From Strigamia acuminata (Eukaryota > Arthropoda > Chilopoda > Geophilomorpha > Linotaeniidae), in assembly GCA_949358305.1 (NCBI GenBank), contig OX442316.1:14632001-14696000 (forward strand): a DNA stretch of 64,000 nucleotides, read 5' to 3'. Shown one piece after another: positions 36,001-49,106 of the stretch. Every line of letters begins with the position of its first letter. Position 1 is the first letter of the stretch. Both the position numbers and the translations under genes were made by a program. The notes beneath the pieces were generated by a model. It did no database searches, was not told where the DNA came from, and was given only the letters and a program-made list of their open reading frames with translations.

Positions 36001-39000
36001 TCGTCCTTCCGGCTACTCTTGAATGCAGGTCAGTGCTGGCTGGCCTTGTGGGTCAGTTGGCTAAAAACATATGCGTTCTGCATTTGTTGTGCTGTCCATT
36101 TAGAACTGTTGAAGTATATATTAAGGTTAGAGGATCAAGTTGATAGGAATATGATATTTTAACGGCGTTTTGGAACGGTTGAGATTTTTTTATTTTTATT
36201 TATTTTTTTTTTTGCATATTTGAGTTATGGGAATTAAGTTTTGTTTGTGGGAAATGGAACACGAGTGTTACCCAGTTTTGTAATGTTAAAATGAGAAAGT
36301 TTTCTGCGAATTTGGGACAGGATTTTCGAAGAAATTGTTGCAAAAGTTGCGAAAAATCGGGAAAAATGAGGAAAACTGCGAAAAATTGGAGAGAAATTGC
36401 GATAAAATTGAGATTTGATCATTTTATGTGCAATCGTGTGCCACGACACCCAAATAGTCGATTTATACTAAACCTTCCTTTTCTTCCAATTGAATAAATG
36501 AATATCTAATGACTTCTGACGCGCGGCTGTAAATATCCAATTAAAAAAAAAATTAAAATAAAATAAAATAAAATAAAAACAATAGAAAAATTGCTAACAA
36601 TAATATCAATTATTTTTTTCTCCAATTTTTATTGACTTAAAAAATTAACATTTCAATATCCCAAGGTGAATTACACCCCGCAACTGCGAGCGAAACATAA
36701 ACGAGTCCAAAAAAAAGTGTACTATTTTGTGCACGTCTGTACAGTATTATGTTATGTTGCGCCACAAATAGCCCGTTGGAGAGAAGTTTAAGTTGCAGCC
36801 GCCTCATCAGGTGGTGCTTCTCGGGCCTCGCACTATAATTGGCAAACATGCGCTCATCTAGCATTACACGGAACGTTTTAAAATCCACTTACCATGTTAC
36901 GTGGCTCGAGATAATCCATCAAAAAAAAATTAGAAAAAACAAAATTAATTCCAAGTATGGGGAAGTTATTGTTATTCTACGGGGGTTTCCTGTTTTCCTT
37001 TTTAAATTTCACATTTGCTCTCAATCATTTTGAATGACTAAGCCTATTTGAATGCATTTGGGTTCAATGTTGGAGAAAAGGGAGAAAAAAGGGTTGATGG
37101 GGCCGTTGGGGGAATCTGTGTCTGTTTTGGTGATTATATTTGAACTGGTTTCTTTTTTTTATTTATTTTTTGGGTTGATGACACTGTGTTGCTATGGAAA
37201 TAAAGAGTTATCCTTGGATTTTTGGCCTCGATTTTCGTGTTTTTAGACCTTGTGTCTCCGCACGGAGATTCCGCCACTATAATGATTGGTTATTTTTTGT
37301 TATTATTTGAATGGGAAGTTTGGCGCATAAATCAATGCTAATAATCGGTTTTGTTTTGCTTGTTTTGTCGGTTTTGACTTTTGACGTGATGTTTTTTTTG
37401 TTGTCCGTGAATCAATGGAAAGGTGTTTTCGGTTTTGTTTCGTTTTTTTGATATTTTTCCATTCTTTTCCTCGTTGGTGCTAAATTTTCCATTTAACAAT
37501 GGATCATAAGATGAAGGGTGTGGCGCTCTTGTCCCCATTTTGTAAGCTGATTGCTTTTGCCTTTTTCCTATTTGAATTCTGTTTTGGATCTTTCTCGCGT
37601 TACATTCATATCTTTTGATTTGTTGCATTGTACAGGTCCGAGTCAATTAGGGTTAAGTGTAATGTTGGGGGATAAATTGCAGCGAGGTGAAATAGGTCTG
37701 ATTAAAATGTAAATAGCGGGCAAAGGAAAATGGGAAGTTTTTATTTTTTTTTTTATTTTTTGGTTTTTTTATTTTTTTTTATGGGTTTTTTGGGGCTGGT
37801 TGTCAAATTTCCCCCTTGAAATCAAAGAAAAATGGGTTATTTCCTATTGGTTATGGTGCCAGGTCACTTTTGTTTGTGTCGTCACCTCTGATTGGTTCAT
37901 TTCATCCATTCCCTACTAGATCCTTTCCAATCAAGAGACAGCTCACAGATGCTCCATTAGGAAGTGTATGAATGCTTCTTTCCTCCCTCCCTTCCTCACT
38001 CATGGGATTTTGTTATTGATTTTGAGTTCTCTATTCAATTTCTATGACAAAAGGTTTTTTTTTTTTGTTTTTTTTTTCTTTTTATTAAGCAACTGGTGGG
38101 AAGTTATAATTAATGAATATTAATAGGAAATAAATAATAACTAATTTTTTTAATTTTTTTTTTTACATATTTTAATTACATATCTCTGGGAAAGGATGTG
38201 TGAAAATGAAACAAGTGTAATCTGAATATCTATTTTTTTTTTTAATTTAAAATATTTTTTGTTATGAAATGCATTTGTTATTTTCTTATGTCTTTTTTTG
38301 GATTATTTAAAAAAAATATTATTATTTTTTTAAATTTTTATTTATTCTGGAATTCCACCCAGCTATGAATGGAATGTGGAAAACTAATGCAACACGAGAA
38401 CTATTTTAGGGGACAAATGAACTCACTTTAGTTGACTTTGCTTTGGGAATAAATCTAGCATATCGAATGACCTAATAAAAATAACGAACACTTGTAAATT
38501 TCTAAACAGTAAAAATAATACAGGATTTATGATGCACCACTCTTAAAAGCATAAGTTTGATGTGCTTGCCAATTCTATAGAAAGGGCTCTAGACGAGACA
38601 GCTTCAAAAACTGGATCCAACTCATCTTGAACCTGAATGAGAAGACGTTATAATAATTGGTACAGCGGGATGTCTTAAAAATGTAGAATATCGTCAAGGA
38701 AAATATAAATTAGGGGATTATATTATTTGTACACTATTTTCCCTTATTTTTTACACTAAAAATCCCTGACTTTTACACTAAATTTTTTAATATCACCATT
38801 ATTTTCCCTTATTTCTACACAAGATAAATTCATACACATCAAGGACTGGTTTAGGTTAGGTTAGGTTAGGTAGAAAAAAGAAAGCGGGGTTGTAAAAAAT
38901 TTATTTTTTTTAGTGTAAAAATAAGGGAAAATAGTGTACAAATAAATGGAACCCTATAATCAGATAGCTGACGGCGCTGTACACATTTTACAGCTCACAT

Positions 39001-42000
39001 AACTAACGATTAAATATATAACCTTTTTGCAACTACTCGTCACCATCTGCACATGTGCGCGAGATGTAAAAAGAATATTTAATTTTATTCAAAATGTGTA
39101 TACATTTTTTTGAGACGTGTCTATAAAACTTGAAAGTGTCAGACGTTTGTGCCATCAGAAAACTACCGCAAGTTGATCTAACTTTGTTCCTAATTTTAAA
39201 TAGATGAGGTGAATACTGAAAATAGGTTGCATGATGTCACCGCCATTTAGTTCTGGTTTCTGAGCTAGCTGTGAGTGGTTAAAGACCGTAACTTGGTGCA
39301 TCGGAAAAGTCATTTAGACTAAACGGCATTTCTAAACTGCTTGACTAAGGGTTGTCTTGATCTAACTTAAAAAATGGTGCCTGCTTTAAGTCACAGTGGA
39401 GAAATACTCAACATTTAAACAGTAAAACATGTTTAACTGCAATTTCCAATATGAAAAAATATTATAGGGTATTCTTATAGTAATATCCTATAGGGTGTAC
39501 TATAATATTTTGGAACAAAACATCATAGTACACCCTACAGTATGTACCTATATGGTACCCTATAGTAAAATCCTATATGCGTCAGTTTAAACTGACTTTC
39601 CATGCGGATGTTCGATACACCGTCATTTCACACGCGTATATTTAGTTTGTCCTAAAATAATCAAGTGGGACATGGTAATTTGATAGTTATATTGTTTTTG
39701 AAAGGGGAAAGGGGGTGGGAGATGCCGGTGGATTTTTTTTTTTGCTTAGGAAAATAAATATTAGTTGACAGTTTGAAGAATCTACTTAGTCTGAGGGTTT
39801 AAGCTGTGGGATCATGGTTAGGTTTAAGGTTTCTTGTTCCTTGTATATTTTGGGGATTAAGTGTGATACGGGATTGGTCTTACAGGGTGTCTTCGAGTGC
39901 AGATGTCACTAAGGATAGATGAGGCAACTCATCTTGTTTTACTTGATTTATAAGGAGAGGGACCTCATGTGTTCACAAAAGGTATGTAAGAGCTTATTAA
40001 CTGACAATTCTCATTGGAATTTGGGAATTGGAGACAAGTTACAACCTCATTGGAACTTAATGCTCATTTCCTATTCAATAAGAGTGGAATCTGCAAGTGT
40101 GAGTTATAAATGGCTGTGTAAATCGAGTTCTGCTTAAAGGTATGTTGTTTTTCTTGTGATTCACTATTTTGGGTTTGATCTTTGACCTTAAATTTGAATT
40201 TGATGTGCACTCTAAAAAATCTTAACTATGAAGGTTAGTTGGGCAATAAACTAGATACGAGGCAATGTTAGTATTTGGTATCTTGGAAGTTTGTAGAACT
40301 CTGAAAGGAAAGTTATGGAGGAAATTAGGATCGTCCAGTTCGGTCCAGCGCTTTAAGGGAAAAATTTTAATATGCTGTAAATCATCTCTCAGCGGGGGAG
40401 GTCTTCAGTTCAGCGCGGGGAGTTTAACACTTATTTGCGTGTACTAAACACGATATTTAATGAAAAATGTATACCTGCATTCTAAAATTTCAGTAGCTGT
40501 ATTCAAAAACTAAAATATTTTGTGTTTTACTTCAATTTTAAACCAAAAATGACATCATTTCCTGTTTAAACCCATGTTAAAACTTAAAATACACTTAAAC
40601 TAAAATTGTTATTTTAATTTTTGTAAGGACAGAGTTATACGAACCGCGTTACTAATTTGTGCCTGTTTTGGTGTTTACACGTAGGATTTACTGTACTTTA
40701 ATGTAATCAAGCACATTTAATTGAAATGCGTGAAACCCTCTGGCGTCTAGAAGATTAACAATCTTCACAATCTTGAGAATGAATCTAAAATATCTTAAAA
40801 TTCAGCTGACTCTTTCACCACCAACGTGAAAAAAAAAAGTGAAGTTTTAAACTCATTTCCTGTGTGTTTCTATTTTCAAATGTAGCTGCTATTGAATAGT
40901 CATGTTTTAAGCATTTCTGGAATTTATATTTTGAATTCCGTCATCGCTCTCGCAGATAATCCAAAAAATGAGAAGCATTTTTCATGATTCTTCACTTTGT
41001 GACGAGTAACTCTTTTGCGACATTGAATTCCTGCATCTTCTTATTCCTATCAAGTATCAAACCAAGATTTATTGTTGACATCACGTGGGCCCAGCAATAA
41101 ATCCTTATCATATCATGACAAAAACTTCAAAACATGCATTTGTTATGGCATTGGTGCAATTGGCTAAGAGTACCTTCGGTAATAAATGAGAATAGCGTGT
41201 AAGATTCTTTTAGTGTATAAGTAAGCGAAAATAGTGTACCAATAATAGAGAGTTTGCGGGATGCATTTTTCCCTTATTTTGTGCCATGTTACACTATTTT
41301 AGTGCCATATCGTAAGGGAAAAATCTTTAGTGTATCGTTTTCAACACTAAATTAAAATATAGTGCAGCCAATCAGAATTAAGAACACTAAATTGTTAGCT
41401 CTGCTCATTGCAAATGCCGATTATTTTGTTGTCCCGATCAAACACAACAGTCATAGGTACGTAGATTGAATGATAAGTGAGGTCCAAAATTGAATTTTAG
41501 GCCCAAAGCCATACTTTATAGGCATAATAATGGAATTTTATGCAGAAATTTGCATATTTACGCCCCCAAATTGAATTTTTAGGCCCAAAATTACTAAATG
41601 TCAGTAGTTGGCTGGAACAGTGTAGTGAAAAGGGAAAAATGCAGCCCACAAAAACTCAATTTATTATTTTTCCCTTACATTATTTTTATACCGTATAGTC
41701 TTTAACTGTAAGGAAAAAATGCATCCCGCAAACTCTCTAATATATTCCCTTAAATATAATAGCGTGACAGTTAATCTCAAAAAATAACTTCTATTAAAAT
41801 ACCACCACAACAACAACAACAACAAACGAGTCAGCAAAGCACATTTTCAAGTTTATCTTGATAATTTATTAGCTTGAATGTTAGTAATTAAGGTAGTTTC
41901 CCTCCCCTTCCTTTGACTAAACCAGATTCTTGATGACTGTTGACCCAAAACTCCTAATTTGAGTGCAAGGAAATGGATATTAATCCAGTTGGGGGTCTCC

Positions 42001-45000
42001 TTTTCTCTCTTTTAACTCATCCAGGCTCTCTGGATGATCACTATATTTGTCATTTGGCATTGGTGCCAGTGAGAGCATCTTTATTTTTTTTTCTTTTTAA
42101 AAATCCCTTCGTGTGTGTTCAATTCTTGGCCATTCCGCCAGACGGTAAGTTGGAAAGCAGTAGGAAGTCGAAATGAACGTCCTGATGTGTCTGTGGTTGG
42201 GTCGATTTGGGGATGACTGTTTTATTCAACCTATTAAACTGATAGCTACTTGTTTTAATGCTTGCATCTAAATTTGTTTGGTGATTGTAAGTGGGCCAAA
42301 CGATTAACACTACTGCACTGCGAGTGCTTTTTACCTCTAATAATAGTACACATGTTGTAATTCATTATTTTCATGGTTTTTTGGGCTTCGTAAATGGGTT
42401 TTGTTGACTGATTAAAACACATTTGACTCGACACACATTTGAGGAGGTTAAGGAAGTGTTCAATCTTAACTGCTAAGAGGCAGTCATTTGCATGGAATTA
42501 ATTCTGAATGGTTGGAAATCAAAATACTGGCAGATGTAGGCCAGAATGTCACAGAATACAGGTTTTATTGCCTGTATCTGAGTGGGGATATTTGAGAGTT
42601 TTGGTCGGTTTTGCAGAAAGTTTTAAGGTACAAATGGATAATATGTTGGGAGTAAGTAAGTCATTACATTATACGTCCTATGCAAAGTGAAGTAGGTTAA
42701 TCAAACCACATTCCACATTGATGAGATTTAATAAGTTATTGCTCAATCATGATAACGACCACAGTAGCTGTTATTCGAATTTTGAGAGTAAGGTTTCATT
42801 TTTTTTTGGTGGTTTAGACGACAGAACAAGTCGAACTTGAATTTTGAACGTGCATGTTTGTTGCATTTAGACAGACAAACCAGACTAACCGACTTTTTAA
42901 ATGCAGTTAGTGACCTAGTGAGTTTCATAAGGAGTTTCATTGTACCTGTTCAGTAGACACTTGAAATCTCTTAGAAAAGTGGCACAGTTAATGTCAAATA
43001 TGAAAAAATTTAATGTTGAAAGTTAATGAATGAAATGGATGAATCAAGCAATATTTGGTTCTGTGAACAGCAATGTGCAATTGAAAATGTCAAAATAACT
43101 TAATTGGTTTGAAATATTTTCACAGTTCTGGTTATGGTACAATGTCTCGCTCGACTAGTTATCGGTAGGAGGTAATTACAGAGCAATAGTGTTGTATACC
43201 CAAAATGTATTATCATTTGCACACCAATAGCATGCAAAAATATATTACAAAATGCATTCTCGTGAAACCCAAAGCATTTCTAAATACAGTCGAGTCTCAT
43301 TATAACGAATTGCAAAAAACCCGAAAAATCGATTCATTATAATAACAAACTTTTATTATAATTAGGGCCCAGATAAATGCATATGAAATATTTATATTCA
43401 ATAAACAGCCGAAATTGGCTATAAATGCATATTTTCCGAAAATCCAGAAATAAAAATGCATAAATCGCAATATTAATGATACGCACATGATACACCACAT
43501 CTATACTTGATACGTTTTGTTTATTGTATCATTTATGCCTTTAGTTATGTTTGTCATGCGCACATGACATTGGTATTTCCTTTACAAAAATGCTGAAAGT
43601 TGACAAGGGAACAATTAAAGTTTTGTGTGAATGAATTTGATAAAATGACAGAACGAGTTGAATGTGCAAAATTCACATACACCCCTATCACCAGTTGCGA
43701 TGTTGAACTGTTTTTCCCCCAATTTAAGTCGGTGCTTACTGACAAGCGACATGGTTTTACCACATGAAATGGCGCTAATTTGTTACTGTAACACATTCAC
43801 ATTTCACTAAAATACAATCTTTTTATTTTGCATATTTTATTTTTTTCTTGCATAAAAATGGAATTTTTAGTGCATACTTTATGTGCATAACTAATTTTAT
43901 TTCACATATTTATCCGAGGTTTAGTTATAACGTGGTTTGCTTGTACATTGCAATACATCGCAATATAATTTCAATGTATTTTTGAATCGTATTGATAGTT
44001 GTAAGAAAAGCCGAAAGTAAATAGTAAATACACTCGACTATATCCTCCACTACAGCATTGCGCAAAGCCGGAGGTATACTGCGTATATCCGCATGTACCC
44101 TCCACTACAGCACTGAGTAAAGCCGAAGAGCTACCCATCGATCTTCTCTGAACAGGATTCAGACAGTGATCTACTGAGATCCTGCATACTATAGTGGTTA
44201 GTACACCTGACCGCCAATCAGGAGATCTGTGGTTCGATTTCCAGCTCTAGACCTTTATGATTTCTCTTTCCTGTCCTACATTTAATCAGCCTATTGATCT
44301 ATTGATTTAACAAACTATTTCATTTCATTCTATTCCCCAAGATGATAGCACTATAGGCCAGCGGTCGGCAACTGGTGGACAGCGACATTTTTTCTTCGGT
44401 TTCTTTGGTTTTTCGGTGTTTTTTTTCGTGTTTTTTAGGTTTTATTGGTATTTTTTGGGTTGTGTGTGTTTATTTGGGGGTTTATTTGTTTTTAAGTGTT
44501 TTTTCCGTTTTCTTAAGTTTTTAGTAAGGTTTCATTTCTGGACCTCAATAAAAATTTTTCCGTAGTATCCGGACCCCACTTAAAATTACTTGCCGACCCC
44601 TGCTATAGGCAGTAGGCAACTTGAGATAAATGCTCTTTTTTTGCGATTTCTGGGACGACTTTGCTGAGGACCCAACCTTGCATTCATAATGTTGAAATTT
44701 GTAGCTCGTAAGTTGCAAGTCGACGCACTACAGGTGCATTAGTATTTTTATGGTCATGGTCATGACTTCTAAAGGCATGTTTTATACATAACTCTACATT
44801 AAGTCGACAAATTATTATGTTGATGCAACGGGTGATTGCTCCCGACAAGCATTTACATCAAGTCCGGGAATCGACTGCTTTGTTTCGTATAACACAAACA
44901 CGGGAGGTTGGTCGGTTGGTTGGTTGGTCGGTTGGTGGTGTTTTCGAGAAAGTTCATCGTGATTACATTCGGGTTTGTTCCTCAAAACGTCACGTGGCCA

Positions 45001-45428
45001 CTGACCTCTTTACGGCGTGAACTCCGTATTGAAATAGGACCTGGCGATAACCTTTTTTGTGCCGACTTTTTACGTTCTTTTCCGGTTGTCTTCGATTATT
45101 CTGTGTTAAGGAAATATTTTTTTGGGAAAAAAGTTTGTTGGTGGACACTTGTTTTCTACTTGAACGCCACTTTTAATATGTCGTCATTCATGCCTCAAAT
45201 TCCGATTCGACTCACTTCCTCTTGTGTTTTTTTTTTTTTTTTTATATTTCTTTTTTTGTTTTTATATTTATTTCAAGACACAACTTACTGACACAATGTT
45301 TGGCATTTCATTTGACTGAAGAATGTTAAGGAACTTGGCTCTATTTGCGGCAGAAAAAAAAAATGCCAAATGTCAATTATGAAGAAAGGACCTTTTTAAA
45401 GGTTATTAAAATAAGAAAAATTGGCATT

Positions 45429-45475
<47 letters not shown>

Positions 45476-46704
45476 GGAAATGGAAATGTCAGTTGGTATA
45501 TAAATTATAAAAATTGGCAACTGTCATTTCATTTTTCTTTTTAATTTTTTTTTTTGAATTGGAAAAGCAAACATTTGCCTTTCATGTTTGGTTGGCAAAG
45601 GCGCAAAAGTGACAGTCGTCATTGTGTAAAATTAGTTTTGGCACAGCATTATTTAGGCCTTAACGCACCTTTAACCTTGCAACCAATTATAGACGAGGGG
45701 GTTTATCTAATGGATTAAAATTAAAGCGTTTCTAATTAGAGTTTGCGAAATTTCTAATAAGAAAATCCCAAGAGTGTGATATCCCAGATAATTGTTAGAA
45801 TGCTACCTATTATATTATTATATATCCACCTAAACAATGGATATATTCTTTTTATAACTATTTCTTGCAATGCATTTATACTGGTGTTATGAATCTCCCA
45901 ACCAATAGGAGTATTTCAAGTACTTTTCGGAATAGAGTTTACACATTTTGTTGTATCGTTACATGCAGTTACAACACACAGGATTCTTTACGAAATTTCA
46001 TTTGAATTTTCATTTTAAACGAATTAAAATGGAATATCAAAATGACCTATTTCGACGAGAGGAATACGAGGTGAGGGTTGATTCCTAAACACTGTCTGAC
46101 TCCTCAAATAAATCATAAAATAATTACACGGTAGGTGCTAAAGACAAGTGATAATTATTTCACTGCAAACGTCGAAATTGTAATTTTATATTTAGGCTCC
46201 TAAGTATGAGAAATGTGAGCATTTGTTGAGGTGATTTTTTTTTTGTTTCGAACTTGATTTGCATAGAAATGCGGTGGTTTTTAAACGATCGCTTTTTGTG
46301 CCGTTCGAAACGTATGATATGCGCTTGGGAGGGTTAATAAACATTGCTTAACGGATAAGCAATTCAACTACCCCTACAATTTGTTGAAGAGGGGAATGTG
46401 ACAGCTCCAGGTTTGCAGGGAGGGGGTCTTGGAGCGGAATGGTTGGGGTTGGCAGTTGATGAATTGCTCTCACAACATGGAAATGATGGTTTCACGCTTT
46501 TCTGTTTATTTGTGAAAAACCTTCTGCGTGTTATCACTTCGACGCCACCAACTGGACAGCAATTAGCGCGCCGCAACACGTGGTTTTGGTGGGTAATGAA
46601 GAAAAATTTAATTTTGTCGGATTTTTTTTTTTTTTTTTTGTTATTTTTTTTTTTAGATTTTTCTATTGGCATGTTTAGTGTGGTTCCCCGAGTTCAAAGT
46701 GGCC

Positions 46705-46735
<31 letters not shown>

Positions 46736-49075
46736 CTGTGTAATGAAATACTGAGTTATGGTGTTATCTGGTTAAGGTTAAAGGTTCACAGTCCCTCGTG
46801 GTGTTTGTATATGGAAACAATGTGTGTATTGTTTAGTATTTAGTTTGAAGTATAAGGCAATCTGTCACACACTTTGCGAATAATAAATTTGAGCTCTGAG
46901 AAATGTGTTGTTTTTATTAATAGATGAAATGTGTTGAAAATATTTTGAAAACGTGTTTCAATTACACATCACTTATAATACCCAAGGTGAACTTGTACGG
47001 AGGAATGTTGATGAACCAAAAAAAAGATTGAAATAAAAATACAACAAAAAAATTTTTTTTTGGTATCTCCAAATATGACCGTGACTCATACTAGACAAAC
47101 TTTTAAAAAAAAAAATTTTCTTCTTCCTACTTTCGTTTCCTTATTAAATCGGCATTTATTTAATGACCTTTTCACTCCGTTCCATCATTATCCATCACAT
47201 GAAAGGGTTATAGTGATAAAATGATTAGTAATGCGTGGACAATACATGTATTAACACCGGCCAATTTGCGTCGGGTCATTTATCAGGTAGTGTTGGTACA
47301 CCGAATTAAGTATATTATTTGTACATTAAATAATGCATTTCAAAATACATTGCTATATAATTCTAACCATATGAGTCGGTATCGGCAATATTGTAAAATG
47401 TGGATATCTGTTGATGTTACAGTAGAGAGTTTGCGGGATGCATTTTTCCCTTACACTATTTTTATACCGTATAGTCTTTAACTGTAAGGGAAAAATGCAT
47501 CCCGCAAACTCTCTATTGAGTTGTATATACCGTATTTTATCGAAAAAAGCCGCGTATACCGTATAGTCTTTAACTGTAAGGGAAAAATGCATCTCGCAAA
47601 CTCTATTGAGTTGTATATACCGTATTTTATCGATTAAAAGCCGCGGCTCTTATTCCTAACTGCCATTTTTGTCAGCAATTACAATTTCGGTTTTTCGTTT
47701 GTTACATTTGTTTAATGTAACGAACGAAGTCTGAACGTCACGAACGAAGATTCATCGATGAATCTTCGTTCATGACGTTCGAAGATTCATCGGTCGTGAG
47801 GTTAAATACGGAAACAATACCGTACTTTTTCAAAAATACGATATTCTTGGTGTATCAGCCACGGCTACTATTCGAGGGCGACTCTTAATCGGTGGTAATT
47901 GTTGTTTACAATTAAATTCACAGTGTGTTAGTAATCCATCTAAATCGGCAGTTTTTCTACCTCCTGTACAATATCGGTCAAAGTCTAGTTTCAAGTATAT
48001 GGGGTTTTATTTGGTTTAGTAAACAAAAGTTAAATAATGCTTCGTGTTACGGGTACTATTAATAGACGCACATTTCGAATCCAACTGATTGATATGCATG
48101 AGAAACATGTGCTTGTATAAGAATCTCTTGAAAGATATGTTGTGATCACAGATAGATGCATGCCAGCCAGCACTTCTGAAAATAGAATTTATGCTTTTTT
48201 TCACTTGCACTTTATTTTTTTTTGTATATATATTTTTATCATTATATATTTTTTATTTTTATTATTATTTTATTTTTTTTGCTTATTTTTCTTATGTTTA
48301 GCCACCAAACAAGGAGTTCAACTTTGACATTTTCCCTTGCAATCCCAATTCCTGGTCCGGTCCCCGCACTGTCCTGTTAAAGAGAAATGAACACGGTTTT
48401 GGATTCACTTTACGTCATTTCATCGTTTACCCACCTGATATTTTGAAGGTAATGTGGAAAAAGAAGACGAATATGACCTCTGGGGAGTCGTACGGCTTCA
48501 GTCTGTCAGACTCCTTACGCGTTAATTAGAATATTGAAATAAAACCTTGATGGAGTTAAATTAAATAAAGATTGAGGTCATTAATGAATCAAGGTCGGTC
48601 TTCGAGGCCTTGTTTTTGAAAAAGGGATTTTTAGGGTTAAATATAAAATTGGTAAGGGACGTTTGAGTTTAGTGGGTCGTAACGGTAATTTAATTTTGCA
48701 TGGGTTCGCTTTAATTTGACCTCTAACGACCTATTTTTTTATTTATTCTAGGATTCTATCAATGAGTGGGCTGACAAGCAAGACGGTAAGTGATAAAATG
48801 AATGATTAAAGACCTATTTTTTTTATTATTGATATTTTTTTATTATTTGTTGCAGCGGAGAAAATACAATTTCCCAGCATGGATCCGATGGACACCATCT
48901 TTGTTAAGAATGTAAAGGAAGGGGGACCTGCTGATAGAGCGGGATTAGCTGCTGGTGACAGGATTGTGTCGGTGAATGGCGAGACGATAAGAGCCAAGAC
49001 GTACCCGCAAGTGGTTCAGATGATACAAAAGAGGTGAATTGTCGAGTTGATAATAAAATGTAAATAAAATTTTAT

Positions 49076-49106
<31 letters not shown>

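Larger units (their letters stand above)
33036..48301 (+). other. 15.3-kb first intron of the ARHGAP21/23-like gene
   Basis: It is joined at both ends in phase 0. It contains a tandem A/T-C repeat (34420-34790), a candidate alternative first exon (ending 35299), at least six MITEs, a tRNA-like sequence, and poly-T runs at about 45430-45472 and 46709-46733. The stretches 35302-38700, 42000-43280 and 44610-47420 otherwise hold nothing recognisable. A minus-strand open frame at 36637-36888 lies in a slightly GC-richer patch but has no known family. Confidence 0.6.
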
